From positions 62,001 to 126,000 of the forward strand of contig JAWUZG010000331.1 in assembly GCA_036785705.1 (NCBI GenBank): a stretch of 64,000 bases of DNA, written 5' to 3'. This stretch comes from Acanthornis magna. Lineage: Eukaryota > Chordata > Aves > Passeriformes > Acanthizidae. Below, piece after piece: positions 43,827 through 54,644 of the stretch (positions are counted from its first letter, which is position 1; each line of letters starts with the position of its first letter). The translations under genes and the position numbers were made by a program. The notes under the pieces were generated by a model that saw nothing but the letters and a program-made list of their open reading frames with translations, had not been told where the DNA came from and ran no database searches.

Positions 43827-45068
43827 TCACAGGGAGTGTGGGTCACCAGGGCTCTGCCCAATGTGGGTCCTCTGAGGGGTGATGAAGTTGGAGCAGCACT
43901 CGAAGCTCCTCCTACACTCAGAGCACTCGCAGGGCTTCCCTTTCCGGTGGCGCTGCTGGTGTTGGGTCAAGTGAGATGTCCTGGAGAAGCTCTTCCCACA
44001 CTCGGGACACTCATAGGGCCTCTCCTCGCTGTGGATGCGCTGGTGCCTGAGGAGGTTGGAGTTCTGCTTGAAGCCCTTCCTGCAGTCGGGGCAGCGGAAG
44101 GGCCTCTCCTCTCTGTGAATCCGCTGATGCACAAGGAGATGTGAGCTGGTTAGAAACCTCTTCCCACACTCGGAACACTCATAGGGCCTCTCTCCTGTGT
44201 GGATCATCTGGTGGCGGATCAGGCTGGAGCTCTTGCTGAAGCTCTTCCCACATACCCCACACTCATAGGGCCGTTCTCCAGTGTGGATCCTCTGATGGCA
44301 GATCAGGCTGGAGATCTGGCTGAAGCTCATCCCACATTGCCCACACTCATAGGGCCTCTCCCCGGTGTGGATGCGCCGGTGGGTGATGAGGTGGGAGTTG
44401 TGCTTGAAGCCCTTCCTGCACTCAGGGCAGCAGAAGGGCCTCTCCTCTGTGTGAATCCGCTGATGGCTGAGGAGGTTGGAGGTGGTCTGAAACCTCTTCC
44501 CACACTTGGGACACTCATAAGGCCTCTCCCCAGTGTGGATCCTCTGGTGGGAGATCAGGTGGGATCTTTTGCTGAAGCCCTTCCCACATTCCCCACACTT
44601 GTAGGGCTTCTCCCCATCATGGAGCTGCTCAGGGACCACCAGGGCCGAGCTCTGCCTGAAGCTCCGGATGCCTTCCCGGTACAGGGTGGGTCTTTCTTCC
44701 TCAGAGCACCCTGGGCTGGGTTTGCAGCCCCTCCTTGTGTGACATCTCTGGGGCTTTTCCTCCCTCTTGAACTCCTGTGTCATGGAGCCGCGCAAAACGG
44801 CCTCTTCCACCAGGTTCTGACCCAAGGCTTTGCCCTCCCTGGTCTCTGTCTGCAGCTCATTGCCTGGGGAGGAAGACAAGGACAGGATGGGATTTGCCTC
44901 CGTGCCACAGGGAAGGGGAAGAACATGCCCCCAATCTGTCCCTGCAGGACAGCGTCGGCAGCGGGGTTGTCCTGCAGCCAGGGGCGATGCTCAGCTGGGA
45001 CATGGAGCAGAAGAGAGGGGGAAAGGGGCACTGACTTCCTCCTCACCTGCCTGCGGGTCCTGGGGCAT
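43827..45068 (-). CDS. C2H2 zinc-finger protein, arm B copy
   Basis: complement(join(43827..44863, 45047..45068)), 352 residues. The same linker region as the arm A copy precedes eight canonical C2H2 modules and a ninth in which the first zinc-binding histidine is proline (FITPQRTH). It starts at the ATG of MPQDPQAG; an upstream ATG at about 45,096 in the same exon is put out of frame by a one-base loss relative to the family pattern. One finger more than arm A, with changed helix residues in most fingers. AATAAA on the minus strand at 43,539-43,544. Presumed nuclear DNA-binding protein; target unknown. Confidence 0.82.
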
Positions 45069-45149
45069 CTTCCTCTTCCTCACAGCCTCCTCTCCATCCG
45101 GCCAAGTTCTGGGAATCAGAAAGCCTGGTTTGGGGGAAAAAAAGGTGTG

Positions 45150-46545
45150 AGTGCCTTAGGTTGTGGGCTCCTCCTGGACAAGTCCCGCTCTAGAAATCAC
45201 CAGGGATTTCCTTGTCTACAAAATCCTCCAAAAATCAAGAGTGACCCCAAAAAAAGCCTCCAAGCACTTCCCCCTTTCCAGTCTCCTGGCTTTGGGGTGC
45301 TGGGGTTCCCCCTTCTCAAAGCTGATGGGGCTCCCGTGGGTCCTGGGGATCCCCCTTCTCCGGGCTCCTGCTTAGGGATGCCATGGGGTTTCGCTGGTCC
45401 CAGGGGTCCCTTCTTGCCTGATGCTGCTTTGGCTCCCAGGGCTCCCAGGGTCCCCCTCTTCAGGCTCCCCCCACTCCAGGCACTCAGGGCTTCCCCCACT
45501 CTCCACCACCCCTTTCAGCGTCACAGTGTCCTGGCCCTGCCTCATCTCCAGGCTCCCCCACCCCTCCAGGCTGCCGGGGGTCCCCCAGCTCTGCTATCGC
45601 CCCTCTCTGCTCTCTCCACTCTGGGAGTCCTGCGTTCCACCCCCACAGCTCTCCCGGGGATCCCCAAAACCGATGTCTTCTCCCGCCAGTACCAGGTAAT
45701 TCCCACATGGACCCCCCCCAGTATTCCCCCAAGGTGCATTTATGGCTCTGTTTGCAGTCCTACAAGATCCAAACATCCCCTCCGGCACAAAAAATCCCCA
45801 CCAGGGACGTGCAAAGATATCTGGGGCTCGAGTCCAGAATCTATTAATTCCAAACACTCCTCCTCCAAAAAAAAATCCCTCCTGGCGACTCCCCGATAGA
45901 TTTGGGGTGAGCTCCCCCTCCCTGATCACCTGTGGAATGTGGGGGGCAATGATCCTGGAGCCGGGGGTGCTGCGGACACAGTGGGTGGTGAAACCTCATG
46001 GTTCTCCTGCTCCTCCTTTTACTGCTCGTCCTCTTCCTCCCGTTCTTCCTCTGCTCCCACCCCAGACCCCCCTTCCCCATCCTCCTCTGCCCACAGCTGC
46101 TGCAGCACAGGCTGCTGGGTGGAGGGAACTCCACGATCAGCCCCAGGGATGGACAGGGGGCTTGGGGACCCCTGCAGTGCAGATCCACCTCCCCCAGAGC
46201 CCCAGGGAATTGCTGCGGGGATCGAGTGCTGGGGGACAGGGCTGGACCCCCATGGAACCACCCTTCTTCCATCCCAACCCCACCTTTCTCTCCCCTCTCC
46301 TACCCTTTCCCATCCTTCTCCCAATCCACACATCCCCCCGCAACTCAATTTCCGTGCCCCAGCCCCCCCTTTTCCACTGCTCTTCTCTCCCTTTCATCAT
46401 CATCCCCTCAATCCCCAACCCCCTCTCCCATGATTGGTTTTGGGGTTTACAGGACCCTCCTGCCCACTTTGGGGGTCCCAATCCCCATTTCGCTCACTTT
46501 GGGCTCCCAGCCCCCGCCCCCTTTCTCACCGCGCCCCCCGCTCAC
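45150..46545. other. GC-rich unit downstream of MHC leader, copy 3
   Basis: Counterpart of copies 1 and 2. Intronic in character. A leucine-rich plus-strand run at about 46,000-46,070 is antisense to the leader and comes from a CTCCTG-type simple sequence. It contains a CCAAT-type ATTGG at about 46,433, but downstream of the leader and so not placed as a promoter box. Confidence 0.5.
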
Positions 46546-46616
46546 CCCGCGGCCGGGGGCACTGCCAGCACCACCAGTGCCACCAGCACGGCCCCAGCTG
46601 CCCCCACACGGCCCAT
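46546..46616 (-). pseudogene. MHC class II beta leader exon, copy 3
   Basis: Leader from ATG 46,616 with an intact GTGAGC donor (46,540-46,545). Minus-strand order from here is leader, zinc-finger gene, inverted beta-1, transmembrane, tail, i.e. an MHC IIB gene opened up around another gene. About 130 bp upstream is the intact retroviral target site (GCAT, 46,746-46,749). Confidence 0.77.
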
Positions 46617-46749
46617 GCCCAGCGCCGGGCAGCTGCCCACAGCCCCAAAGCAGCCGCGCTCTGCCCTCCGGGGGTCCCCAAAGCGGCCCCGCCCCGCGCG
46701 GCACTGCGAGCACCAGGCCGGAGCAGTGCGGAGCACGGGCGGGCGGCAT

Positions 46750-48321
46750 CAGCCGTGCCCGGGCAGGGCCGGGCCCCGCGGGACAGCTCCCCCCGCACTC
46801 GGCCCCAACGGGACAGCGCCCAGCGGGGGGGCCCGGCCTGCCCGCCCCACACCTCCCCCTCCCCAAATTCCGCTCCCGCCGCCGCTGGGGCCCAGGGGGG
46901 CGCAGCTGGGCTCCAGAGCTGCCGGAGACACGTGTCCCCCGCTGCCAGTGCCACCCCCGAAGGATTAGGGCTACCCCAAAACTCCCTCACAGGTGGCCGA
47001 TATCCCGCAAGCCCCGAAGGAGTGCGGTCCCCCCGCCTTCATCACCCCCAACCTTCGGCTGCCTCATCCCAGGCCCCAGCCCACCCATCCCCCTCCCCCA
47101 CACTTCATCTCACACCCCAATCCACATCCCACCCTGCCCGGGCCCCAGCCCACCCCATCCCACTCCTCCCGGCAGCCGCAACCGAGGCCCCCCCAAAAAC
47201 CCGCGTGCCGGGAACTCCCCAATATCCCCCAAGGGACATTTGCGACTCACATTTGGAGTCCTGCAACATCCAAACATCCGCCCCCTCTCCGCTCAAAAAA
47301 AAAACCCAAAACCCTCCCCGGGATCACTCAAAAATATTTGGGGCTCGGTTCTGGAGTCCTACAAGGCCCAAAAATCCCCCCCTCCCAAAAAAAAAAGAAC
47401 CCCACGCACCGCCCAACATCTCTGGGGCGAGCTCCCCCCGCCCGCTCACCTGCGGGATGCGGGGGGCGATGCTCCCGGGGACGAGGGCTGCGGACAAACA
47501 GAGCGATGGACACACGTGGCAGCTCCTTTTGCTGCTTCTCTTGCTGCTCCACCCCCTTGATCCCTCCTCTTCCTCCCGCTTCCCCTCATCCATCTCTCCT
47601 CCCCACCTGGGCTTTCCCTTCCTCTGTCGTTCCTCCTCCTCTCCTACTCCTCCTCCTGTTCCTTGGGACTCCCATCCCGGCTGTGTCTGATATCACCCCT
47701 GGGGCCATTCCGTGCTGTGGAAAGCTGCAGGGGCAGCCGGGAATTTTGTTTTCCAAATCTCTGGGCCGAAAGGAAGCGCTGTGAAATCCGTCATGGACAA
47801 GAAAGGAGAAATGGCAAATGATGGAAATGGACACCACTTTGGACTCCGTTTATCCGTCTGGATTGCAAAAGCTGACAGACCCCGAGCGCCGGCGGACACC
47901 CGTCCCTGCCGTCAGGTCGCAAGGGCTCAGAGGTGCGGCTGGTGGGGCTGGAAGCTCCGTGCAGCAGCTCCGCTGCCGCGGCCCAAAGCTCGGGCTGGAG
48001 CGTGGGGTGTGGGACACAGCCCCGTGCTGGGGGCAGAGCCGCTGCTGGGGCCATGGCTGTGTCCAGGGCATCCTTTCTAGGCCTCGTGCAGCTCCAAGGT
48101 GCCGAGGGCTCCCCGAGGCTTTCTGGGGCTGTCCCTCGTCCCCCAATCTGTTGGGTTTAATGGCCGAGTGCGGCACCCCCGTGCCCTGTGGCAGCAGCCG
48201 GTGCCGGGCCACAGCCCCGGGAGCCGAGCTAATGCCCGGCCGTGCCCGGGAGGGGCTGAGGGCAGGGGAGTTCAGAAGGCTCCCCGCACTCCTCGGTGAG
48301 CACGGAAAGGTATTTTAGTGC
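46750..48321. other. MHC upstream unit, copy 3, and CpG-rich interval
   Basis: 46,750-47,690 mirrors 25,150-26,157 without an LTR. 47,800-48,321 is CpG-rich and separates the MHC leader unit (-) from the two-finger gene (+). No exon is recognised; the 520-codon plus frame across 45,998-47,560 is judged a composition artefact. Confidence 0.45.
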
Positions 48322-48798
48322 ATGGGAGCGATTTTCCGGGGTTCCTGGGCTCTGTGGGGCCGAGGCGGCGGCAGCGGGACCCTCGGGGCCCGGCCCGTGG
48401 GGGCGGCCGGGGCTGAAAAGTGCTTGGCGGCCCCAGCGCGGTGCGTGAGGGCTGAGCGGAGCTGTTGGGAACAAGCCCCGGAACCGCCGCGGTGCCTGAG
48501 GGCTCAGAGCGGGGAGAGGCCCTGCGAGTGTGGGCAATGTGCGATGAGCTTCAGCCACAGCTCCAGCCTGATCTGCCACCAGAGGATCCACACCGGGGAG
48601 AGGCCCTGCGAGTGTCCCGAGTGTGGGAAGAGCTTCATCCTCTGCTCCAACTTCATCGCCCATCGGAGGACTCACTTTGGGAAGACACCTGGCTGGTGGT
48701 CCTTTTATTTTGGCATGAGTTTTCTTTTGATTCATCTTCATGCCTTCAAAACACACAAAACTGCGATAAAAATTAACAAATTGATCAAACACATCTAA
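48322..48798 (+). CDS. Two-finger C2H2 zinc-finger fragment, arm B
   Basis: 158 codons from ATG 48,322. Two C2H2 units ([19 protein letters not shown] and [19 protein letters not shown]) with an intact HTGERPCEC linker. Compared with arm A, the frame runs about 33 codons further because the arm A stop codon is read as tryptophan-tryptophan here. No effector domain is recognised. Probably a remnant, although both arms keep the frame. Confidence 0.55.
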   Translation: MGAIFRGSWALWGRGGGSGTLGARPVGAAGAEKCLAAPARCVRAERSCWEQAPEPPRCLRAQSGERPCECGQCAMSFSHSSSLICHQRIHTGERPCECPECGKSFILCSNFIAHRRTHFGKTPGWWSFYFGMSFLLIHLHAFKTHKTAIKINKLIKHI

Positions 48799-49098
48799 AG
48801 CCTCCCTCTTTACTAGTGTTTGGGGAGAATCTGGGATTCAGAGAAATATTTGGGAGGATTTGGGGGCTTTGGGGGTATTTGGTGTAGTTTTCTCCATTGC
48901 TTTGCACTCCTAAATACAAGAGGGATCAATCTGTCACTTCAAAACCACTCAGTGCCACTGAAACCTACTCAATGTCAGCCCAAAATTCCTGGATTCCACA
49001 GCCCCTGAGGGTGGAATGGGGTTGGAAGGGGATGTGGTGAAGTGGGATGCAGATCAGGAGGGGTGAGATGGGCATGGGGTGGGGCAGGATGGTTGGGA
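48799..49098. other. Intergenic stretch, arm B
   Basis: Mirror of 23,849-24,266; nothing gene-like seen. Confidence 0.5.
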
Positions 49099-49099
49099 T

Positions 49100-49742
49100 G
49101 GTACTATGAATAAATTCACAAGCTGAAATTTTAGCAACATCATATTGAACATTTATTGATAGAGCAAAGGCAAAAACAGCTGGACACTTAGCAATTTTGC
49201 CAGAGGCACAATCCATTCATTTTACTGTAAGCTTAAGTACTTTCTCTAGTTGTTACATATTCATTAAGCCTAGAAGGAAATTTACACTTCACCCAACTCC
49301 CCCACTCCAATCCTTGCCTCCTTCTGCTAGCGTGGTGCCTGTCTTGGAGTCTTGGACCCTCTGGATTGCCTCAGAACTGAAGGCAGAAATCCTCCCATGG
49401 ATGTTTCCTGAGTTCCAACTTAATTTGTAGGTGACAGTTCCTTTGGGAGGTGTGAGTCAAGGTAACAGACTTCCTGGGATGCCTGTGGTTATCTTCTTTG
49501 TTTCTTTAACATGTCTTGATCCCTGGCCCTGTGTTATATCAACTTAAAAGGCATTTATTACCATGTATTTATTACTACATTTTCTAACATATTACAACAA
49601 TTTCGAAGCTACCATTCACCCCAACCTTGTTTCTACTTAATTATATTTTATCTTAACACTATTTTTTACACAGTACATTATCACTTGTAAATGTTAAATT
49701 CATATATGCGAAAACCAGCATTTATCATTCACTCATTTCTCA
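49100..49742 (-). mobile_element. Old LTR-like element, arm B, uninterrupted
   Basis: Minus-strand counterpart of 22,198-23,848 without the younger LTR; shows the empty AAGG target near 49,610. Confidence 0.45.
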
Positions 49743-50404
49743 CAAGGGGGTTTGGGAGGGGTGGAATGGGGGAAATAGGGTTTGGGAAGGGGTCCTTGAA
49801 GTCCAAGAGGGGTGGGATGGGTTGGGGTGTGGATTGGGAGAGTGGGGCAGGGTCTGGAATGAGACAGCCAAAGGCTGGTGATGATGGAGGGAGGGGGAAC
49901 TTGTTCCTGAGTGAGTTTTTGGATATTCCACATTCCTGAAGGGGTTTTGGGGCAACCCACATTTTGGAGGTGGTTTTGGGGTACTCCCCAGTTCTTGGGG
50001 GTTCATGAGAGCAGCTCCATGGAGCTCTGTTGCTGGGGTGGTTGCCCTGGGCATGAGCTCTGAGCTGTACCCAGAGTCTGTTGCCTCAGTGCTGGAGAGC
50101 AGAGAAATGATGGATGGCCCCAAACATCTGGAGTGTGTGTTTGGGGGGACAGGGCAAGTTCTGCATAGGTGGGGTGGTCACTGCCCCACCCTCAGCCACT
50201 GCAGCCTCTGGTCCAGCCCCAAAGTGCCTGCCAAGCCCCTGGCACCCCGAAAACCCCACCTGTGAGAGGGACCAGAGCAGGTAAAGGCTGTGACACAGGT
50301 GTGACACTGACATGTCCCATGGCCCTGGTGCTCACAGCAGCTGAGATGGCGCTGGATCCAAGGCTGGGACTGTGGCTCCTTCCGTGTTGCTTTAAATTTT
50401 GCCA
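49743..50404. other. Diverged copy of the MHC-flank unit, arm B
   Basis: Mirror of 21,540-22,197. No exon recognised. Confidence 0.5.
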
Positions 50405-51037
50405 AGTACCTTCTCCTCTAATTTCAAATGTAAAGTTTTGAAAGGAGCTATATAAAGAATTTGGTATTTTGCTGAATTTTGTAGTTCTGTTTAAACTCTG
50501 TAACTTCATAGCTATAAGTTTAACTTTTTGCTCAGTTGCTTACTTGTTAGTCTGCAACAGGAAACTGCTTGAGGGCAAAGAGAATCAGGGACTGGGAAGA
50601 TCAGTGAAAACTGCACACCCGTGGTCCAGTTACAAGGGACCTGCACTCCCTGGAACACTAAATGAAGGAAATAAGAGGAAGTTAGGACAGTGCCTAACTA
50701 AAGAGGAATGCCAGGGCCTCACAGCAATAAGATAAGAGAGCCTTAAGTCAGCACCTGTGACCTGGGCACGCATCAAGAGCCGCAACACAGAACCGACCCC
50801 CAAAAGGGGCTGTGGCTCCGGACAATGGACAGTGCATGTGGATGAGGTACGGAGTGGGCAGGACTTTGGGGGGGAATTCAGGAAGTGTCTTAGTGTAAAG
50901 GATCCAGAAACTTGTGAGAAAACTGCTGAGGTCGTCGTGTGCAAGGCGGGTCACCCTGGGATAAAGGAATGCTTTCTTAATAGTGTCACACTGTTCAGTC
51001 GATCTCTGTGAATCAGAACGATATTTTATAGACCAGC
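50405..51037 (+). mobile_element. Retroviral interior-like segment, arm B
   Basis: Upstream of and in the same orientation as the LTR at 51,038. A frame at 50,757-51,011 (84 codons) has the same length as in arm A, with about six amino-acid differences. The preceding frame (50,469-50,735) is hydrophobic then basic. Family not recognised. Confidence 0.4.
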
Positions 51038-52107
51038 TGTGTTGGTTTTGCTTAGCCCAGTTTCACTAATGGGTGGGTGGGTGGGCACAAAGATGGCTCC
51101 TGTGTGTTCTATGTGAATGTTCTGAAAGTTTTTACCAAGTCCAGCTTAGCTGATCTCTGATGATTCTGAAGATGATGGACATGCTGCTGGCCAAGTCTGG
51201 GCCAATGAGAGATGTTAGTTACGCCTCTGTGAAAACATATTTAAGAAGAAATCAAAACAATGTGAGCCCGCGCTTCTTTTTAGTCAGAGAAGGAGGAGGA
51301 GGTGAGAATATGTGAGAGAAAACAACATGGAGACACCAAGGTCAGTGGAGAAGGTGGGGGAGGAGGTGCTCCAGGTGCCAGAGCTGAAAACCCTCTGCCA
51401 GCCATGGTGAAGACCATGGTGAAGCAGATTGTTGTCCCCCTGCAGCCCGTAGAGTCCACAAGGGGTGCAGAGATCCACTCACAGCCCGTGGGGAGTTGCC
51501 CACGCCAGAGCAGGTGGATGCCTGGAGGAAACTGTGATCCAGTGGGAGTCACAGAAGAAAGAAAGGCCTTGCTCCTGGGGTGGAACAGCCTGGTGTCAGA
51601 GGTCTCCAGTCCATGGATGAGGGACTCGTGTTGCAGCAGATTCGGGCAGGCTGCTGCTCCTGAGATTTGGACCCACACCAAAGAAGTTCACAGAGGACTG
51701 TCTCCTGTGGAGGGACCCCATGGCAACATAGAGGACTCCTCTCCCTGAGCAGCCGAAGAAAACCTCTGTCATGGACTGACCAAACCCCCATACCCTGTCC
51801 CCCTGTGCTGCTGGTGGGGAGGAGGGAAGGGAGTGAGTGGAAAAACAGTGTCTTAAGGAGTTATTTTTACTTCTCATTTGCCACCTCTGACTCTGTTAAG
51901 TTAGTAATAAATCACTTTGCAACTTCTAAGTTTCAATGTACTTTGCCCTCAGTACATCCTCCCTCAGTTACTTATCTCAACTCATGAGCCCTTTGTGCGT
52001 GTGTGCTAACTTTTATTTGTCTCTCCTCTGCACAGCTGTGGCAGGAGAGGAGGAGAGCGCAGATGTCATAGGTGCCTGGCATTTGGTCAGGGTCAAACCA
52101 TGGCACA
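51038..52107 (+). mobile_element. 1.1-kb LTR, arm B
   Basis: TGTGTTGG...TGGCACA ends, TATTTAAG near 51,238 and AATAAA at 51,906-51,911. Both arms carry it, so it predates the duplication that made the palindrome. Confidence 0.75.
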
Positions 52108-53264
52108 GAGTCAGGTGTCCTGAGGCCATGGCATTGGTGCCATCGTGAGAGAGAGACTCTGATGGGACATGAGCCCTGGGCTGCAGCTGCCGTCCCTCTC
52201 CTCCATGCAGGCACCTTCAAGATGACTTGTGCACGAGCTTCGAAATGAAATCCTGGACTTGTTTGGAACAAAGGAAGAAGCAACAGGTGCTGAAGCAAAG
52301 CAGGCAGTTGTGGTGCAGGTTCAGGGCTGGAGGGAAGCACTTTGGTGTCTGCTGAAAAGATGGCCCAGTTCACAGGCACAGGCTTTGCTGCTAGAGGATC
52401 CTGCTTTGCTCTTGCTGGAGGCCATTCCCTCGCAGCAGTGCATGGCCCTGCATTTTTCCTGCATCAAGTCTTGTGGACCTGTGGCAACAAGCCTGTCCCG
52501 TGTCCCAGTGACAGCAGAAAAGGGCAGGACACTTGTGCTTCCAGCACTTCCCTGGGCTGTTCCTTCAGGGTGCTGGCACCATCATCAGAGACACAGAACA
52601 GCTTCTCCTCCCAGAGTTATCCCTCCCCCCTGCACTTCCCCAAGTGACTCCCTTGACATTCACTGGGGAACCTCTCTGTTTTTGGCCGTCCATTGCCATG
52701 CTCAGCAGGCACCCAGTTGTGTTTGGACAGGAGCTGCCACAGCCACACACGCAGCAACTGGAGCACTGAATACCAGAGGCTGGGCCAATTCTTTTTATTC
52801 CTGAGTGCAAGAGAGACAGTCAGGAAAGGCCAAGGAAACTTGACAGTGTCTCTGTGGAATCTCTCTGTCCTGTGAAACTCAGCAGCTGATGGTGTTCTTG
52901 TGCTCCTGCTAATCCCTTCCATGAAAAAGAATCATTCCAGGAAGGCACAACATCCTCTGGCAGATCCCAACTGTTGCCACCACTTACTGCAGGTGCTCCT
53001 GCCAACAGCCACCTGCAGGAAGGAGCACAGACACCAATGCACCAATGCTGGCTTTGGCTGCCCTCTGGCAGAGAAGCACCCCCGGGGGCACAGGTCTCTG
53101 GGCCAGGAGATGGCACTGGCACTGGCAGGGCTCAGGGGTGGCAGGTCTGCTTTGGTGGGGACTCTGCTGCACCTGCTGATTTCAGGGCTCCCCAGGCCCC
53201 GGGTGTCAGAGCAGCATTGGTGCCTTGGCCCACACGTTCCCTGTCTGTGTCACAGCCCCGTGTT
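52108..53264. repeat. Segment X, copy 3 (arm B)
   Basis: Inverted relative to copies 1 and 2. Its long frame (52,229-52,804) has 191 codons and runs in the same direction as the MROH gene downstream. It could be MROH 5' untranslated or intronic sequence. Confidence 0.8.
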
Positions 53265-53429
53265 TAGGATGGCCAGCAGCCGGGACTTGTCCCAGTCAGG
53301 CTGTGCCAGCTTCTGTGGAAGGCCCCATGCCCTTCCCGCTGCAGCTGCGTCGGCAGCCGTGGGGGCTCCTTCTGCTGCCCTGAGCCCGCAGAGCAGGGGA
53401 GGGTTTGCTTCTTGTTTGAGCTGTTCTTA

Positions 53430-53735
53430 AGGTTCCTGTCGGGCTGCCTTAGACACTTGGGGCAACAGATTCCTTCCAACTTGGGCCACTTTGGGAGGGC
53501 TGGGGGCTGCCCCAGGGCAGGTGGCAGTGTGTGCAAGGCCCTTTGTGACATGGTGCAGCATGGGATGGAACTGGAACAGGGTGTCCAAGCGCCCTTTGTG
53601 ACATGTCGTGACATAGGCGCTGGCAGCAACATAACCACGCCACTGTGCTCGGAGCACGCGACGGGACAGGACGGGACAGAGCGGTGCTGTGAGGAGCCCC
53701 CGCACAGCACACTTGTTCCTTGCTAACCCGGAGCT
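53430..53735 (+). promoter_or_regulatory. Likely MROH promoter region, arm B
   Basis: Mirror of 18,176-18,480: GCCCTTTGTGACATG-like motifs repeated, then a GGGACAGGACGGGACAG run, just upstream of the first MROH cassettes. Inferred from position and composition. Confidence 0.4.
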
Positions 53736-53739
53736 TTTC

Positions 53740-54644
53740 CGAGGCATTTCTCCTGCAGGTGACCTCGTTGCCAGACCACAGGACTTGGTGACCTGTGGCC
53801 TTCCCGAGGCTTCTCTTCTGCAGGTGCCCTCAAGGGCAGGCTGCGGGACTTGGTGACCCGCGGCCTTCCCGAGGCATCTCCCATCCCGGCGGCCGGTGCC
53901 CTCAAGGCCAGGCCCTGGGAGTTGCTGAACAAAATCCTTGCTGAGGAGTCTCCAGCCCTTGTGGCAGGAGCCCTCAAGACCAAAGTGCAGGACTTGGTGT
54001 CCTGCAGCCTTCCCAAGGCTTCACTCTTGCAGGTGCCTTCAAGGCACAACTGCAGGACTTGGTAAGCCAGAGCTTTCCCGAGTTATCTCTCCAGCAAGTA
54101 GCCTTTATTCCAGTTAGTGACATGGAGCAGAGACCTCCGAGCGCACCCAAGCAGGCCTGGGTGAAGGAGGAAGAGGAAGAAGGCCCTGGAACTGCCCCAG
54201 CAGAGCAGCCTGGAGAGGTGGAACAGCTCCAGCTGCTGCAGGAGGGTGAGTGGTGCCCGCAGCTCGTCCGAGGCATCTCCCATCCCAGCAGCCGGTGCCT
54301 TTGAGGCCAGACCCTGGGAGGTGCTGGTCAAAATCCTTGACAAGGAGTCTCCCACCCATGTGAGAGGAGCCCTTGAGACCAAAGCGCAGGACTTGGTGTC
54401 CTGCAGCCTTCCCAAGGCTTCACTCTTGCAGGTGCCTTCAAGGCACAACTGCAGGACTTGGTAAGCCAGAGCTTTCCCGAGGCACCTCTCCTGCAAGTAG
54501 CCTTTATTCCAGTCAGTGACATGGAGCAGAGACCTCCGAGTGCACCCAAGCAGGCCTGGGTGAAGGAGGAGGAGGAAGAAGGCCCTGGAACTGCCCCAGC
54601 AGAGCAGCCTGGAGAGGTGGAGCAGTTCCAGCTGCTGCAGGAGG
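53740..54644 (+). repeat. Tandemly duplicated MROH 5' exon cassette, arm B
   Basis: Two cassettes of about 400 bp (53,845-54,245 and 54,246-54,644), each with a CTTGCAG acceptor, an open exon and a GTGAGT donor in the same phase. Either or both could be spliced to the exon at 54,977. Shorter QDLV-type repeats lie upstream. Confidence 0.7.

Noticed and set aside
44199..45899. 566-codon plus-strand open frame
   Set aside because: Exact antisense of the arm B zinc-finger gene; its apparent repeats are the complement of the finger repeat.
45998..47560. 520-codon plus-strand open frame starting with a leucine run like a signal peptide
   Set aside because: It crosses the MHC leader in antisense and the retroviral target site; the frame is not kept in copies 1 and 2, and it is rich in proline and serine from C-rich repeats. 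It is a composition artefact.
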